Below are positions 37,175-46,063 of a stretch of DNA of 64,000 nucleotides, one piece after another (positions within the stretch are counted from its first letter, which is position 1; each line of letters starts with the position of its first letter). The notes beneath the pieces were generated by a model. That model did not search any database and was not told the DNA's origin. It worked only from the letters and a program-made list of their open reading frames with translations. This DNA is from Terrabacter sp. Ter38. Lineage in GTDB: Bacteria > Actinomycetota > Actinomycetes > Actinomycetales > Dermatophilaceae. Where the stretch lies: NCBI RefSeq assembly GCF_024519435.1, contig NZ_JALJRZ010000001.1, positions 310,001 through 374,000 of the forward strand. The letters are read 5' to 3'. The position numbers and the translations under genes are program-made.

Positions 37175-37572
37175 GGATGAGTCGGCCGATACGCCGGGTT
37201 CTGTTCCGCGTCCCCGTTACCGGTGACGTGGCGACGGCCATCCATCTAGGCCGACCATTGCTGGTCGGCTCGAGCGTCCTACCCGCGCACTCGACCGGGC
37301 CGGTCTCCTCGGCGCCCGAGGGCGCCGTGCATACGCTGTCTGGACTTGCTCCGGGTGGGGTTTACCGAGCCGCTCCAGTCACCTGGAGCGCTGGTGGTCT
37401 CTTACACCACCGTTTCACCCTTACCGGCTGCCGAAGCGGCCGGCGGTCTGTTCTCTGTGGCACTGTCCCGCGGGTCACCCCGGGTGGCTGTTGGCCACCA
37501 CCCTGCCCTGTGGAGCCCGGACGTTCCTCGGCAGGGCCGAGGCCCTGACGCGACCGTCTGGCCGACTCATCC
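37175..37572 (-). ncRNA. rnpB: RNase P RNA, type A
   Basis: The minus strand shows the conserved parts of bacterial RNase P RNA: GAGGAACGTCCGGGCTCC near the 5' end, CAGGGTGGTGGCC after it, AGGGTGAAACGGTG and GTAAGAGACCACCAGC in the middle, and ACAGAACCCGGCGTATCGG near the 3' end. The 5' GATGAGTCGGCC and 3' GGCCGACTCATC ends pair as P1. It matures tRNA 5' ends. A TATGCT -10 hexamer lies seven bases before the 5' end. The recombinase remnant abuts its 3' end. Ends are accurate to a few bases. Confidence 0.95.
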
Positions 37573-37579
37573 GCGCACC

Positions 37580-37585
37580 AGCATA
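37580..37585 (-). promoter_or_regulatory. -10 hexamer of rnpB
   Basis: TATGCT on the minus strand, seven bases before the likely first base of RNase P RNA at 37572. It matches TANNNT; no good -35 is seen. Confidence 0.5.
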
Positions 37586-37661
37586 GGGGCGTATGCCGTC
37601 CGCTGCGCCCGCGCCCACCGGCGAGCCACTCCCCCGGCACGGACGAAAACCGGGCGTCCGC

Positions 37662-39461
37662 TCAGACGACCCGGCGGAACGCCAGGACGGCGACGTCGTC
37701 GTGCCGGTCGGGGTCGGAGACCGCCTCGGTCAGCCCGTCGAGGACCTCGTCGAGGTCGGTGTCGTCATTGACGCCGGTGAGGAGCTCATCGGCGGCAGCC
37801 TGCAGGCGCTTGAGCCCGATGTCGATGCTCTCTCCGCGGCGCTCGACGAGGCCGTCGGTGTAGAGCAGGAGCAGGTCCCCGACGGCGAAGGGCACCCGGG
37901 CCGAGGCTCGGGGGACCTCACCGAGGCCGTGGACCGGCGAGCCGTCCTCGCTGACGAACCGGGTGCGACCGCCCTGGACGAGCAGCGGCGGCGGGTGCCC
38001 GGCGACGACGACGGCGAGGTCGTCTCGCTCCGGCTCGAAGAGCAGGTAGACCGAGGACGCCATCTGGGTCGGCGGCTCGGTCGCCATGAAGCGGTCCATC
38101 GCGCCGGCGAGCGCCGCGGGCTCCGGGTCCTGGGTCGCCAGCACCCTTGCAGCAGAACGCATCCGTGAGCCCGCGACAGCCGCGTCGACTCCTCGACCCA
38201 TGACGTCACCGAGGACCACCGTGACACGACCGCCGTCGAGCCCGCTGACGTCGTAGTAGTCACCACCCACGTCGGTGCGGCCCGCCTGTCGGTAGACCGT
38301 CCCGATCTGCCAGCCGGGGATCTCGGGAAGGTCCTGGGGCAGCAGCGTCGCCTGGAGCACCGACGCGACACGGCGGGTCTGGGAGTAGAGGTCGGCGTTG
38401 TCGATGGCCAGGCCGGCCCGCCGGGCGAGGTCCTCTGCGAAAGCGACGTCATCGCGCGTGTAGCGGCGCCCGGACTCGGCCGCGACGAAGGTCAGCACCC
38501 CGAGCATCCGGTCCTTGGCCATGAGCGGCACCGTCATGGCGCTTCGCAGTCCGAGCTCTCGCGCCACCCTGAGGTGCTCCTCGTCGCGGGCCGCGGCGAC
38601 GAGCATCTCGTCGGTGACGGTGTCGACGAGCAGGCTCTTTCCGGTGCGCGCGACCTGGGCCGCCCCGCCGGGCCGCTCGGGGTCGGGGGGCCATCGGGTC
38701 TCGAGCTCCTTGGCGAGCTGCACCTTGTCGGGATCGACGTGCGCGACGGCGAGCGTCCGCAGGACACCGTCGTCGACCATCTGGACCGAGCACCAGTCGG
38801 CGTGCGTCGGCACGGCGAGCGAGGCGACCTGGCGCAGCGTCTGTCTGTAGTCGAGGGTGGTCGCGAGCGCCTGCGACGCATCGGCCAGGAACTCCAGCTG
38901 GGCCGCCCGGGTCGCGATCTGCTCCTCGGCCCGCAGGCGGAGCACCGTCTGCGCGCACATGTCCGCGAGCACCCCCAGCACCCACACCAGATCCGGGTCG
39001 ATCGGTCCGGCGAGCCCGTCGAAGCGGAAACCCACCGCCCCGATGGCCGAGCCGTCGGCTCGGGAGATGAGCGGCAGCGTCACCGACGATCGCTCCGTGT
39101 CGTCGTCGAGGTCCGGGTAGCGCTCGAGGAGCTCGGCCCGACCGGTGACCGACACGATCTGGGTGGTCCGGACGGCGTCGGTGAGCGGCGACCGGGCATC
39201 GAGCTCGAGGCTGGCCCACTGCCGTGCCTCGGACTGGGTGAGGCCGTGGGTGGCGATGGTGCGCAGACGGGTCGGGCCGTCCTGGACCGCCAGCACGGCC
39301 CGCGAGGCGCCCATGACCGTCGACGCGCGCTCGGTGATGGTCTCGGTGAGCTCCTCCAGCGTCGTGGCCGCCGCGACCTGGGCCGCAATGCCTGCCAACG
39401 CCGCCAGCCTCGGGGCGACCGACGCACGGCTCGCCGCCGGGCTCTGCCATGGCGCGTTCAT
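37662..39461 (-). CDS. GAF-GAF-SpoIIE serine phosphatase
   Basis: A 599-residue signalling protein. Two GAF domains (about residues 15-175 and 190-345) are followed by a PP2C/SpoIIE domain with GGDYYDV, VVLGDVMGRG, GHPPPLLV, LLLYTDGLVERRG and DDVAVL, which carry the metal-binding Asp residues. Such phosphatases dephosphorylate STAS anti-sigma antagonists. ATG 39461 has AGGA nearby; the HATPase gene begins 39 bases away on the other strand. With the STAS gene close by, it completes a partner-switching set. The GAF domains suggest a small-ligand or redox signal. Confidence 0.92.
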   Translation of the reverse strand: MNAPWQSPAASRASVAPRLAALAGIAAQVAAATTLEELTETITERASTVMGASRAVLAVQDGPTRLRTIATHGLTQSEARQWASLELDARSPLTDAVRTTQIVSVTGRAELLERYPDLDDDTERSSVTLPLISRADGSAIGAVGFRFDGLAGPIDPDLVWVLGVLADMCAQTVLRLRAEEQIATRAAQLEFLADASQALATTLDYRQTLRQVASLAVPTHADWCSVQMVDDGVLRTLAVAHVDPDKVQLAKELETRWPPDPERPGGAAQVARTGKSLLVDTVTDEMLVAAARDEEHLRVARELGLRSAMTVPLMAKDRMLGVLTFVAAESGRRYTRDDVAFAEDLARRAGLAIDNADLYSQTRRVASVLQATLLPQDLPEIPGWQIGTVYRQAGRTDVGGDYYDVSGLDGGRVTVVLGDVMGRGVDAAVAGSRMRSAARVLATQDPEPAALAGAMDRFMATEPPTQMASSVYLLFEPERDDLAVVVAGHPPPLLVQGGRTRFVSEDGSPVHGLGEVPRASARVPFAVGDLLLLYTDGLVERRGESIDIGLKRLQAAADELLTGVNDDTDLDEVLDGLTEAVSDPDRHDDVAVLAFRRVV

Positions 39462-39500
39462 GGGGCCATCCTGACAGTCGAAGGGCTTGGGCACCCACGG

Positions 39501-39926
39501 ATGCCGCAGAAGTGGGAGCATGCAGAGGTGACGGGTCAAGGGGTGGCCAGGGGACGCGAGCTCCGTCGAATGGAGTTCGGCCCCGACGACCTGCGTCGCG
39601 TGCGTGAGATCGTGCGGGCCATCGCGGGCGAACGCATCCCCGACCGGGCCGACAACGCCGTGCTGGCCGTGCACGAGATCGCGGTCAACAGCATCGTCCA
39701 CGGCGGCGGTCACGGCGTCCTGCTCATCGACGAGACCGCCGACTCGCTCGTCTTCACGGTCGAGGACGACGACGGCACGGGGTCGGTGCCGGAGGTCCTC
39801 CCGCTCGACGACCACTCGACGAGCGGCCGCGGTCTGTGGATCGCGCAGCGGCTCAGCGACCGGCTCACCATCGAGGCCCGCCCCACGCGTACGCGCATCG
39901 GCGTGCACCTCAGACTGGCGTCCTGA
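39501..39926 (+). CDS. RsbW/SpoIIAB-like HATPase kinase
   Basis: A 141-residue GHKL ATPase. The N-box HEIAVNSIVHGG and the glycine box GRGLWIAQRLSDRL are clear. In the family such proteins bind a sigma factor or phosphorylate a STAS antagonist. ATG 39501 is used here; GTG 39528 is possible. It is divergent from the SpoIIE phosphatase and convergent with the STAS gene. No sigma factor lies in the window. Confidence 0.88.
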   Translation: MPQKWEHAEVTGQGVARGRELRRMEFGPDDLRRVREIVRAIAGERIPDRADNAVLAVHEIAVNSIVHGGGHGVLLIDETADSLVFTVEDDDGTGSVPEVLPLDDHSTSGRGLWIAQRLSDRLTIEARPTRTRIGVHLRLAS

Positions 39927-39965
39927 GCCATCCAGGTCCCGGACGGGCCGAACCGCCAGGTCAGG

Positions 39966-40343
39966 TCAGGATCGTTCCGCGTCGACCCGGCCCGCCGACT
40001 CGGCGGGAGCAACCTCGAGCGGCGCGACGTCGACGTCGGGCGCCTCGACGACGTCGATGACCTGGTCGAGGTGCATCAGCCTGACGAGCCGCAGGGTGAT
40101 GTCGCCGCAGACGAGCTGGAGCCGAGCGCCTGCCGCCACGACGCGGTCGTAGAGCCCGATGATCGCCCCGAGACCCGAGGAGTCGAGGAACGTGACGTCT
40201 CGTAGGTCGACGACCACCAGGGCGTCCGGTGCCACGGCGATCTCCTCGAACGTCGACCGTACGTTCGGCACGGTGTACGTGTCGATCTCGCCCGCGAGCC
40301 GGGCAGTGGTGACGGCGCCGTTGACCGAGACCGTGACGCTCAT
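39966..40343 (-). CDS. STAS-domain anti-sigma factor antagonist
   Basis: A 125-residue STAS protein (SpoIIAA/RsbV-like). The phospho-site Ser lies in FLDSSGLGAIIGL, as in RsbV. Dephosphorylated, it would bind the HATPase kinase and free its sigma partner. ATG 40343 has AGGAGGT three bases upstream. The C-terminal 20 residues are acidic and unlike the fold. It lies between the kinase gene and the spermidine-synthase-like gene. Confidence 0.92.
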   Translation of the reverse strand: MSVTVSVNGAVTTARLAGEIDTYTVPNVRSTFEEIAVAPDALVVVDLRDVTFLDSSGLGAIIGLYDRVVAAGARLQLVCGDITLRLVRLMHLDQVIDVVEAPDVDVAPLEVAPAESAGRVDAERS

Positions 40344-40417
40344 CGGACCTCCTGTGGACGTCGGTGTTCCCGCCCTTACGGTAAGGCGACTTCGGCCGGT
40401 GTGGGAGCAGATGTGGC

Positions 40418-41164
40418 TCAGGCGCTGGGCTGACTGTCGAGCTCCGTGGTCGCGACGTAGACGCTGTTGGACGAGGTGCCTCCCGTGAGGGGGTTCGGGA
40501 AGGACACCTCGTGCGCGGCGACGTCGGCGAAGACCTCTGCCAGCAGGCCCGTGAAGGCGTCCTCGGGCGGGTCGTCGGACCACAGCGCGAAGACCCCACC
40601 GGGGTGCAGCGTCGCCGCCAGACGCGAGAGGCCGTCCCGGGTGTAGAGGTCGGCGTGGCTGGGGTGGAGCACGTGGTGGGGCGTGTGGTCGATGTCGAGC
40701 AGCACGGCGTGCAGCAGGGCCGGAGCGTCCCCGAAGCCGTGGCCCTGACGCGCCAGGGCGAAGAAGTCGCCCTCGAGCAGGGTGGTCCTGGGGTCGACGG
40801 TGAGGGACACGGTGTCGGGGAGCAGCTGCCGCTCGTGCCACGAGATGACGGGTCCGAGCGCCTCGACGACGGTCAGGGAGCGCACCCGGGCGTCCTCGAG
40901 AGCGGCCACGGCCGTGTAACCGAGACCGAGCCCGCCGACGACGACGTCGAGGCTCGCACTGTCGCCACCGCCCTCCCCCACGGCGGCGAGCCCGAGGCGG
41001 GCCAGCTCGACCTCCGCGACCGTGAAGAGGCTCGACATGAGGAACTCCTCGCCGAGCTTCACCTCGTAGACGTCGACGAGCAGCGACGGCTCGAGTCGCC
41101 GACGGAGGCTGATCTCGCCCATCGGCGTCTGCTGCCAGTCGATCTCCTCGAAGCGTCGGCTCAC
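40418..41164 (-). CDS. Spermidine-synthase-like methyltransferase-fold protein
   Basis: A 248-residue Rossmann-fold protein. The nucleotide-binding loop is VVVGGLGLGYTAVAAL, with an acidic residue at the next strand (VVEALG), and LLDIDHTP in the middle. It belongs to the spermidine synthase-like group in actinobacteria, often not true polyamine enzymes. The start GTG 41164 lies a few bases after the release factor 3 stop, so the two are one transcript. Its function is inferred from fold only. Confidence 0.8.
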   Translation of the reverse strand: MSRRFEEIDWQQTPMGEISLRRRLEPSLLVDVYEVKLGEEFLMSSLFTVAEVELARLGLAAVGEGGGDSASLDVVVGGLGLGYTAVAALEDARVRSLTVVEALGPVISWHERQLLPDTVSLTVDPRTTLLEGDFFALARQGHGFGDAPALLHAVLLDIDHTPHHVLHPSHADLYTRDGLSRLAATLHPGGVFALWSDDPPEDAFTGLLAEVFADVAAHEVSFPNPLTGGTSSNSVYVATTELDSQPSA

Positions 41165-41168
41165 GAGG

Positions 41169-42806
41169 TCAGCCGAAGATCGGGGTGAGCGAGCCGGCGG
41201 GCAGGTCCTTCTCGACGGAGGCGAGCCGCCACTTGTCGGCGAACACGGCGACGTGCAGGCCGTCCTCCCGCGTCAGCGACTCCGCCCCGGGCCGGCTGTC
41301 GACGATCGGCATCGCGGCCGCCGTGACGGCGCGCGCCACGGAGTAGGCGAGCGGCTCGAGGCGGATCGGCGAGCCGAACTCGTGCTCCATCCGGTGCTTG
41401 GCGACGTCGAACTGCATCGGACCGACCGCCGCGAGCACCGGGGCCTGCGCACCGCGTCGGTCCGAGTGCAGCACCTGGACGACGCCCTCCTCGCCGAGCT
41501 GCTCGATGCCCTTGCGGAACTGCTTCTGCTTGCCGGTGACCGCCGCACGGGCGACGGCGAAGTGCTCGGGAGCGAAGAGCGGGATGCGGGGGAAGGCGAC
41601 CTTCTCGTCGGCGAAGAGGGTGTCGCCGACCCGGAGGGCGTTGGCGTTGACGAGACCGATGACGTCGCCGGGGAAGGCCTCGTCGAGCGTCGACCGGTCG
41701 CGCCCGAAGACGCTCTGCGCGTACTTCGTCGCGAAGGGACGGCCCGTGTCGGCATGCGTCACGACCATCCCGCGCGTGAAGCGGCCCGAGCACACCCGGA
41801 CGAATGCGAGCCGGTCGCGGTGCGCCTTGTCCATGCCCGCCTGGATCTTGAAGACGAAGCCCGAGAACGGTGCCGACACGGCGCGCGGGTCGCCGGAGCG
41901 GTCGGGGCGCGCACCCGGGGCCGGAGCGAGGGTGACGAGCGTGTCGAGCAGCTGGCGTACCCCGAAGTTGAGGACGGCCGAGCCGAAGAGCACGGGCGAG
42001 GCGGCGCCCGACAGGAACAGCTCGAGGTCGAGGTCGTGGCCCGAGGAGCGGAGCAGGTCGTACTCCTCGACCGCGTCGGTCCAGACCGAGCCGAGCAGCT
42101 GCTCGGCCTCGTCGGCGGGCATCCGGGTCGTGATGGCCTCGGTGGCGCCGCCGGGCGTACGCGTGAACTGGACGAAGTCGCCCGTCGCACAGTCGAGCAC
42201 GCCGTGGAAGTCACCCGCGACACCGACCGGCCAGGTGAGCGGCATCGGGTGCAGGTCGATCCGGGTCGTCAGTTCGTCCATGATCGCGAGCGCGTCCAGG
42301 CCGGGCCGGTCCCACTTGTTGACGACGGTGATGACGGGCACGCCGCGCGCCCGGCAGACCTCGAAGAGCTTGAACGTCTGGGGTTCGATGCCCTTGGCGG
42401 CGTCGACGAGCATGACGGCGGCGTCGACCGCTGCGAGCACGCGATAGGTGTCCTCGGAGAAATCGGCGTGACCCGGGGTGTCGAGCAGGTTGATGACCGT
42501 GCCGTCGTAGGCGAACTGGAGCACGGCGGAGGTGATCGAGATGCCTCGGTCCTTCTCCATCTCCATCCAGTCGGACACGACGCCCCGCCGGTTGCCCTTG
42601 CCGTGCACCGCTCCGGCCTCGCCGATGGCGCGCGCGTGCAGCGCGAGGGCCTCGGTCAGGGTCGACTTGCCGGCGTCGGGGTGCGAGATGACGGCGAACG
42701 TGCGGCGTCGGGCCGCCTCCTCGGCGACGGCTCCCCCGTGGTGGTCCCCACCGTCGGGGTCTCGGCGGTCCGCGAGCTCGCGGTCGTGCAGGGCGGTGGC
42801 GTCCAT
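41169..42806 (-). CDS. prfC: Peptide chain release factor 3
   Basis: A 545-residue translational GTPase that recycles RF1 and RF2 from the ribosome after peptide release. GTP motifs: SHPDAGKST (41-49), DTPGH and NKWD. The middle and C-terminal domains fit RF3 (FAPEHFAVARAAVTGKQKQF, GVVQVLHSDRRG). The first 30 residues are a variable lead with charged and His-rich sequence. ATG 42806 has GGAGG three bases upstream. It precedes the spermidine-synthase-like gene. Confidence 0.95.
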   Translation of the reverse strand: MDATALHDRELADRRDPDGGDHHGGAVAEEAARRRTFAVISHPDAGKSTLTEALALHARAIGEAGAVHGKGNRRGVVSDWMEMEKDRGISITSAVLQFAYDGTVINLLDTPGHADFSEDTYRVLAAVDAAVMLVDAAKGIEPQTFKLFEVCRARGVPVITVVNKWDRPGLDALAIMDELTTRIDLHPMPLTWPVGVAGDFHGVLDCATGDFVQFTRTPGGATEAITTRMPADEAEQLLGSVWTDAVEEYDLLRSSGHDLDLELFLSGAASPVLFGSAVLNFGVRQLLDTLVTLAPAPGARPDRSGDPRAVSAPFSGFVFKIQAGMDKAHRDRLAFVRVCSGRFTRGMVVTHADTGRPFATKYAQSVFGRDRSTLDEAFPGDVIGLVNANALRVGDTLFADEKVAFPRIPLFAPEHFAVARAAVTGKQKQFRKGIEQLGEEGVVQVLHSDRRGAQAPVLAAVGPMQFDVAKHRMEHEFGSPIRLEPLAYSVARAVTAAAMPIVDSRPGAESLTREDGLHVAVFADKWRLASVEKDLPAGSLTPIFG

Positions 42807-42956
42807 GGTCCTCCAGTGATCGCCCCGAGTCTGTCACCGTCGGGCCCGATCGCCCGAATCGGCACCGCCCCTCGGAGCGCGCTGCCGGGAGTGACCCGAG
42901 TCACACCTCGCCGGTCCCGTCAACGATCCGGGCCTGTCGTTCGTCGTGCAGGGGAG

Positions 42957-43760
42957 ATGACGATCGCAACCGACCCCAGGACCATGACGGAATCGCTGAC
43001 CGACGACCTGCCCGACACCCGACCCGGCGGCCCCCCAGACGCGGAGCCCGCCGCACGGCCCAGAGCGAAGCTGCTCGATCTCTCCCTGACCCAGCTGCTC
43101 GGGGGGTCGATGGCCGCCGCCACGGCAGCGGCCCTCGGCTCGCGCCTCGGCGTGGTCGGCACCATCGCCGGGGCCGCGGTGCTCAGCGTCATCTCGGCGA
43201 TCGCGGCCAGCCTCTACACGAACTCCATGGCACGCGCCAAGGAGGCCGTCGTGCTCGTGCGTTCGCGCCGGGGGCCTGACGGCGTGGACGTCGAGGTCGT
43301 GCGGGAGACGTGGTGGCGCCGTCCCGATCGCCTGACCACGCGACGGGTCCTCGTCACCACGGGTGCCGTCTTCGCCATCGCCGCGGCCTTCCTCACCGGC
43401 CTCCAGCTCGCCACCGGCGCCCAGGTGACCGGCACCCACCTCGGAGGCCGCACGAGCGCGGGCGCCGTGGTCGACCGCCCCACAGGCACCACGGGTGAGA
43501 AGCCTTCCACCGACAAGGGCGCGCTCGACCCGGCGCCCACCGCGCCCGCGACTCCGACCGGCGCGGCGACCGCACCCGCGGGGTCCGGGTCTGGTCAGGC
43601 GACCTCCACCGGGACACCGTCCGCGACGACCCCCGTGACGCCGGCCACCCCGGCCGCTCCCGGCGGGGCGACGGGGTCGACCGAACCGGCCGCGCCCACG
43701 GCGCCGCCCGCGCAGGACCCGGGCACGAGCACCCCGAGCGCCCCCGTCACCGCTCCCTGA
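42957..43760 (+). CDS. Membrane protein with Ala/Pro/Thr-rich tail
   Basis: A 267-residue protein. The first 35 residues are a polar lead; helices lie at about 48-75 (a glycine-rich hairpin GSRLGVVGTIAGAAVLSVI) and near 130-147. The last 110 residues are low-complexity Pro, Thr, Ala and Gly and could cross or lie in the cell wall. No family is recognised. ATG 42957 is preceded by GGGGAG. It is convergent with a minus-strand gene across a hairpin. Confidence 0.7.
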   Translation: MTIATDPRTMTESLTDDLPDTRPGGPPDAEPAARPRAKLLDLSLTQLLGGSMAAATAAALGSRLGVVGTIAGAAVLSVISAIAASLYTNSMARAKEAVVLVRSRRGPDGVDVEVVRETWWRRPDRLTTRRVLVTTGAVFAIAAAFLTGLQLATGAQVTGTHLGGRTSAGAVVDRPTGTTGEKPSTDKGALDPAPTAPATPTGAATAPAGSGSGQATSTGTPSATTPVTPATPAAPGGATGSTEPAAPTAPPAQDPGTSTPSAPVTAP

Positions 43761-43837
43761 GCGTCCGAGCCACCTGCTGACGTACGCCGTCCGCCCCGCC
43801 GGGCGTGACGGCATACCTCGTCTCCGGCCGGTTTGGG

Positions 43838-43877
43838 GTGTGCAGGCAGTGGGGTCCTGACGCCGCTGGCTGCACAC
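43838..43877. terminator. Hairpin between convergent genes
   Basis: GTGTGCAGGCAG pairs with CTGGCTGCACAC (one mismatch in 12) around a 16-base loop. It lies between the plus-strand membrane protein gene and the minus-strand gene that ends at 43894, so it could serve both. Confidence 0.6.
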
Positions 43878-43893
43878 AAGGCGGTCCCGCCGT

Positions 43894-44403
43894 TCAGCGT
43901 CGCTCGGGCCAGGGCCAGTCGACGTCGACGGACTCGCCGACCGCGAGGCCGGACCACTGCGCCGACAGCCGGTCGAGGTCGGTGAACACCTCGCCGAGCT
44001 GGCGGGCGCCGAGATCGGTGGCTGCTCCCCCGGTCGGATCGTGGTGGAGGTCGGGCGTCATCCCCCGGTGTCGGAGCCACGCCGGGTAGACGGCAGCGGC
44101 GAGCTGCTCCGACCGAGCGATCTGCGTGCCCCGAGACTGGTTCCGGCGTTCGACGCGACGGGCCCACGCCTTCGTGCGGGTCTCCTGCGTGGGCACGAAG
44201 GTGCCCGCGTTCCCGCCCGCGGCGATCTGGCCGAAGATGCCGTCGCGCAGGCCGAAGCGGTGCTCGACGACGAGGTGGACGAGGTCGTGCGGCGCGAGGT
44301 CGCTCCACCCCGGCGCCGGGCTCATGACGAGGTCCGTCGCGAGGTCACGCTCCACGCGCACCTCGTAGCGCCGTTCACCCGTCCTCACGAAGCGCACCCG
44401 CAT
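43894..44403 (-). CDS. Hypothetical protein, unrecognised
   Basis: A 169-residue soluble protein of unknown function. It starts MRVRFVRTGERRYEVRVERD, has LAPHDLVHLVVEHRFGLRDGIF (an HDLVH motif that could bind metal) and ends WPWPERR. There is no signal peptide or membrane helix. ATG 44403 has TAGCCT seven bases upstream, so the transcript is probably leaderless. It lies next to the RNB ribonuclease on the same strand. Confidence 0.75.
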   Translation of the reverse strand: MRVRFVRTGERRYEVRVERDLATDLVMSPAPGWSDLAPHDLVHLVVEHRFGLRDGIFGQIAAGGNAGTFVPTQETRTKAWARRVERRNQSRGTQIARSEQLAAAVYPAWLRHRGMTPDLHHDPTGGAATDLGARQLGEVFTDLDRLSAQWSGLAVGESVDVDWPWPERR

Positions 44404-44410
44404 GCCGACG

Positions 44411-44416
44411 AGGCTA
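44411..44416 (-). promoter_or_regulatory. -10 hexamer, likely leaderless start
   Basis: TAGCCT (TANNNT) on the minus strand, seven bases before the ATG at 44403. Confidence 0.45.
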
Positions 44417-44487
44417 GGAGCGCTGCACAGCGCCGGGCCAGTGGTTTTCGGCGGGCTCCGTCGCACCCGCCGCGCCCCCACGTGGCC

Positions 44488-45924
44488 TCAGGCGACCGAG
44501 AGTGTGATCGTGCCGGTCCCGATGTCGGCGGCGTCGACCCGCAGGGTCACCGTCTCGCCGGCCTTCGCCGACCCGCTCGCCTTGGCCACGACGGCGAGGT
44601 CGATGAGCTGGACGATGACGCCCTTGTCGTTCTCGTCGACGACGACGCCCTGGACGGTGCTCCCGATGAGCGGGTGCACCTCGGCGGCCTCGACGGCGTC
44701 GGTGCACGCACGCTCGACCCCGTTGGTGCGCCGGTCCGAGGTCGACATGATCTCGGGAAGGGTGGGCAGCGCCTCCCGGACCCAGCCCGGCACCTCCGCC
44801 CCCGCCGAGAGCGCCTCGCACACGACGAGGCCGAAGCGGTCGACGAGGCGCCGGAGCGGAGCCGTCACGTGCGCGTACGGGTTGGCGACGGCCGCGTGCG
44901 TCGCCTGCGCAGGCAGCGCACCGTCGAAGGGGGTGTAGCCGGCGCCGCGGAAGAGCGACGTCGCCTCGTGGATGAGCGCGAGGTGCCGCGGGTTGCTCCG
45001 GTCCAGCGTGCGCAGCAGCTCGCCGTACGACAGGTCCTTCGGCCAGTCGACACCGGCGGCCGCCGCCTGCCGGCGGAAGCGTGCCTGGTCGCGCGGGTCC
45101 GGCGGCGGCATGGTGCGCAGGATGCCGATCTTGCCCCGGATCATGAGGTCGGCCCCGCCCATGCCGGTGAGCAGCGAGATCTGGGCGTTCCAGTCCTCCG
45201 CGGCGAGCAGCGGCCGGAACGAGATCCGGAAGCCGCCGTGCTCGTCCTCCTCGACCTCCTGCTCGGGCATCGGCAGAGTCGCCCCGCCCCGCTGGCGCTC
45301 GAGCAGGACGCGCTTCTCCCCGACCTCCTTGAGCAGGACGAGGCACTCCTCGGCGGTGCCGGCGTCGACCTCCTTCTGCACCTGCTCGTAGTCGTAGCGT
45401 CGGACGCTGCGCACCATGGCGCGGTAGACCTCGACCGCTGTGCCCTCGCCGTCGGCGGCGAGGGTCATGTCCCAGACGAAGGCGGGGCGCACCTGGTCGG
45501 GCAGCAGGCTCGCGGCCCCTTCGCTCAGCTCCGGGGGGTGGAGCTGGACGCGCTCGTCGGGGCAGTAGACCGTCTGGCCACGGCGGCGCGCCTCGGTGTC
45601 GACGGCACCACCGGCGCGGACGAAGGCGGGGACGTCGGCGATGGCATAGCGCACTCGGTAGCCGTCGCCGCTGCGCCCGATCCACATGGCCTGGTCGAGA
45701 TCCATCGACGTCGGCGGGTCGATGGTGATGAACGGGACGGCAGTCTCGTCCCGCTCCGGCAGCGTTGCGGCGCCGGCGGCCGCAGCGGCCTCGGCCAGCA
45801 CCTCGGGCGGGAACCGGTCCGGCACCTCGAACTCCCGGCGCACTGCCTCGAAGCGCGCCGTCAGCTGTCGTGCCACGTCGCCGGGCTTCGTCGCCGGGCG
45901 GAAGACGATGTGTCGCTGGGCCAT
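44488..45924 (-). CDS. RNB-domain ribonuclease (RNase II family)
   Basis: A 478-residue exoribonuclease. The RNB catalytic run DPPTSMDLDQAMWI holds the metal-binding Asp residues; YAHVTAPLRRLVDRF is the substrate-binding Arg segment. It lacks the long cold-shock and S1 domains of RNase R, as is normal for the short actinobacterial form; a small OB-like C-terminus is present (GVVVDENDKGVIVQL). It degrades RNA from the 3' end. ATG 45924 has TAGGGT six bases upstream. Confidence 0.92.
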   Translation of the reverse strand: MAQRHIVFRPATKPGDVARQLTARFEAVRREFEVPDRFPPEVLAEAAAAAGAATLPERDETAVPFITIDPPTSMDLDQAMWIGRSGDGYRVRYAIADVPAFVRAGGAVDTEARRRGQTVYCPDERVQLHPPELSEGAASLLPDQVRPAFVWDMTLAADGEGTAVEVYRAMVRSVRRYDYEQVQKEVDAGTAEECLVLLKEVGEKRVLLERQRGGATLPMPEQEVEEDEHGGFRISFRPLLAAEDWNAQISLLTGMGGADLMIRGKIGILRTMPPPDPRDQARFRRQAAAAGVDWPKDLSYGELLRTLDRSNPRHLALIHEATSLFRGAGYTPFDGALPAQATHAAVANPYAHVTAPLRRLVDRFGLVVCEALSAGAEVPGWVREALPTLPEIMSTSDRRTNGVERACTDAVEAAEVHPLIGSTVQGVVVDENDKGVIVQLIDLAVVAKASGSAKAGETVTLRVDAADIGTGTITLSVA

Positions 45925-45930
45925 GGCGTC

Positions 45931-45936
45931 ACCCTA
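45931..45936 (-). promoter_or_regulatory. -10 hexamer, likely leaderless start
   Basis: TAGGGT on the minus strand, six bases before the ATG of the RNB ribonuclease gene. Confidence 0.45.
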
Positions 45937-46050
45937 CGCACCACGACGCGATCCCGGACGTGGCGCACCCGGGCCACTGCGCTGCCGGCCGGGGCGATCC
46001 TTCGTCGACCACGACACGCGCGGGGATGAGACATCGCTGTCCCGTTTGCC

Positions 46051-46056
46051 TAGGCT
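46051..46056 (+). promoter_or_regulatory. -10 hexamer of yaaA
   Basis: TAGGCT seven bases before the GTG at 46064, with GAGACA (4 of 6 matches to TTGACA) 17 bases further up. This is a complete promoter-like arrangement that would give a leaderless message. Confidence 0.5.
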
Positions 46057-46063
46057 GACCCCC

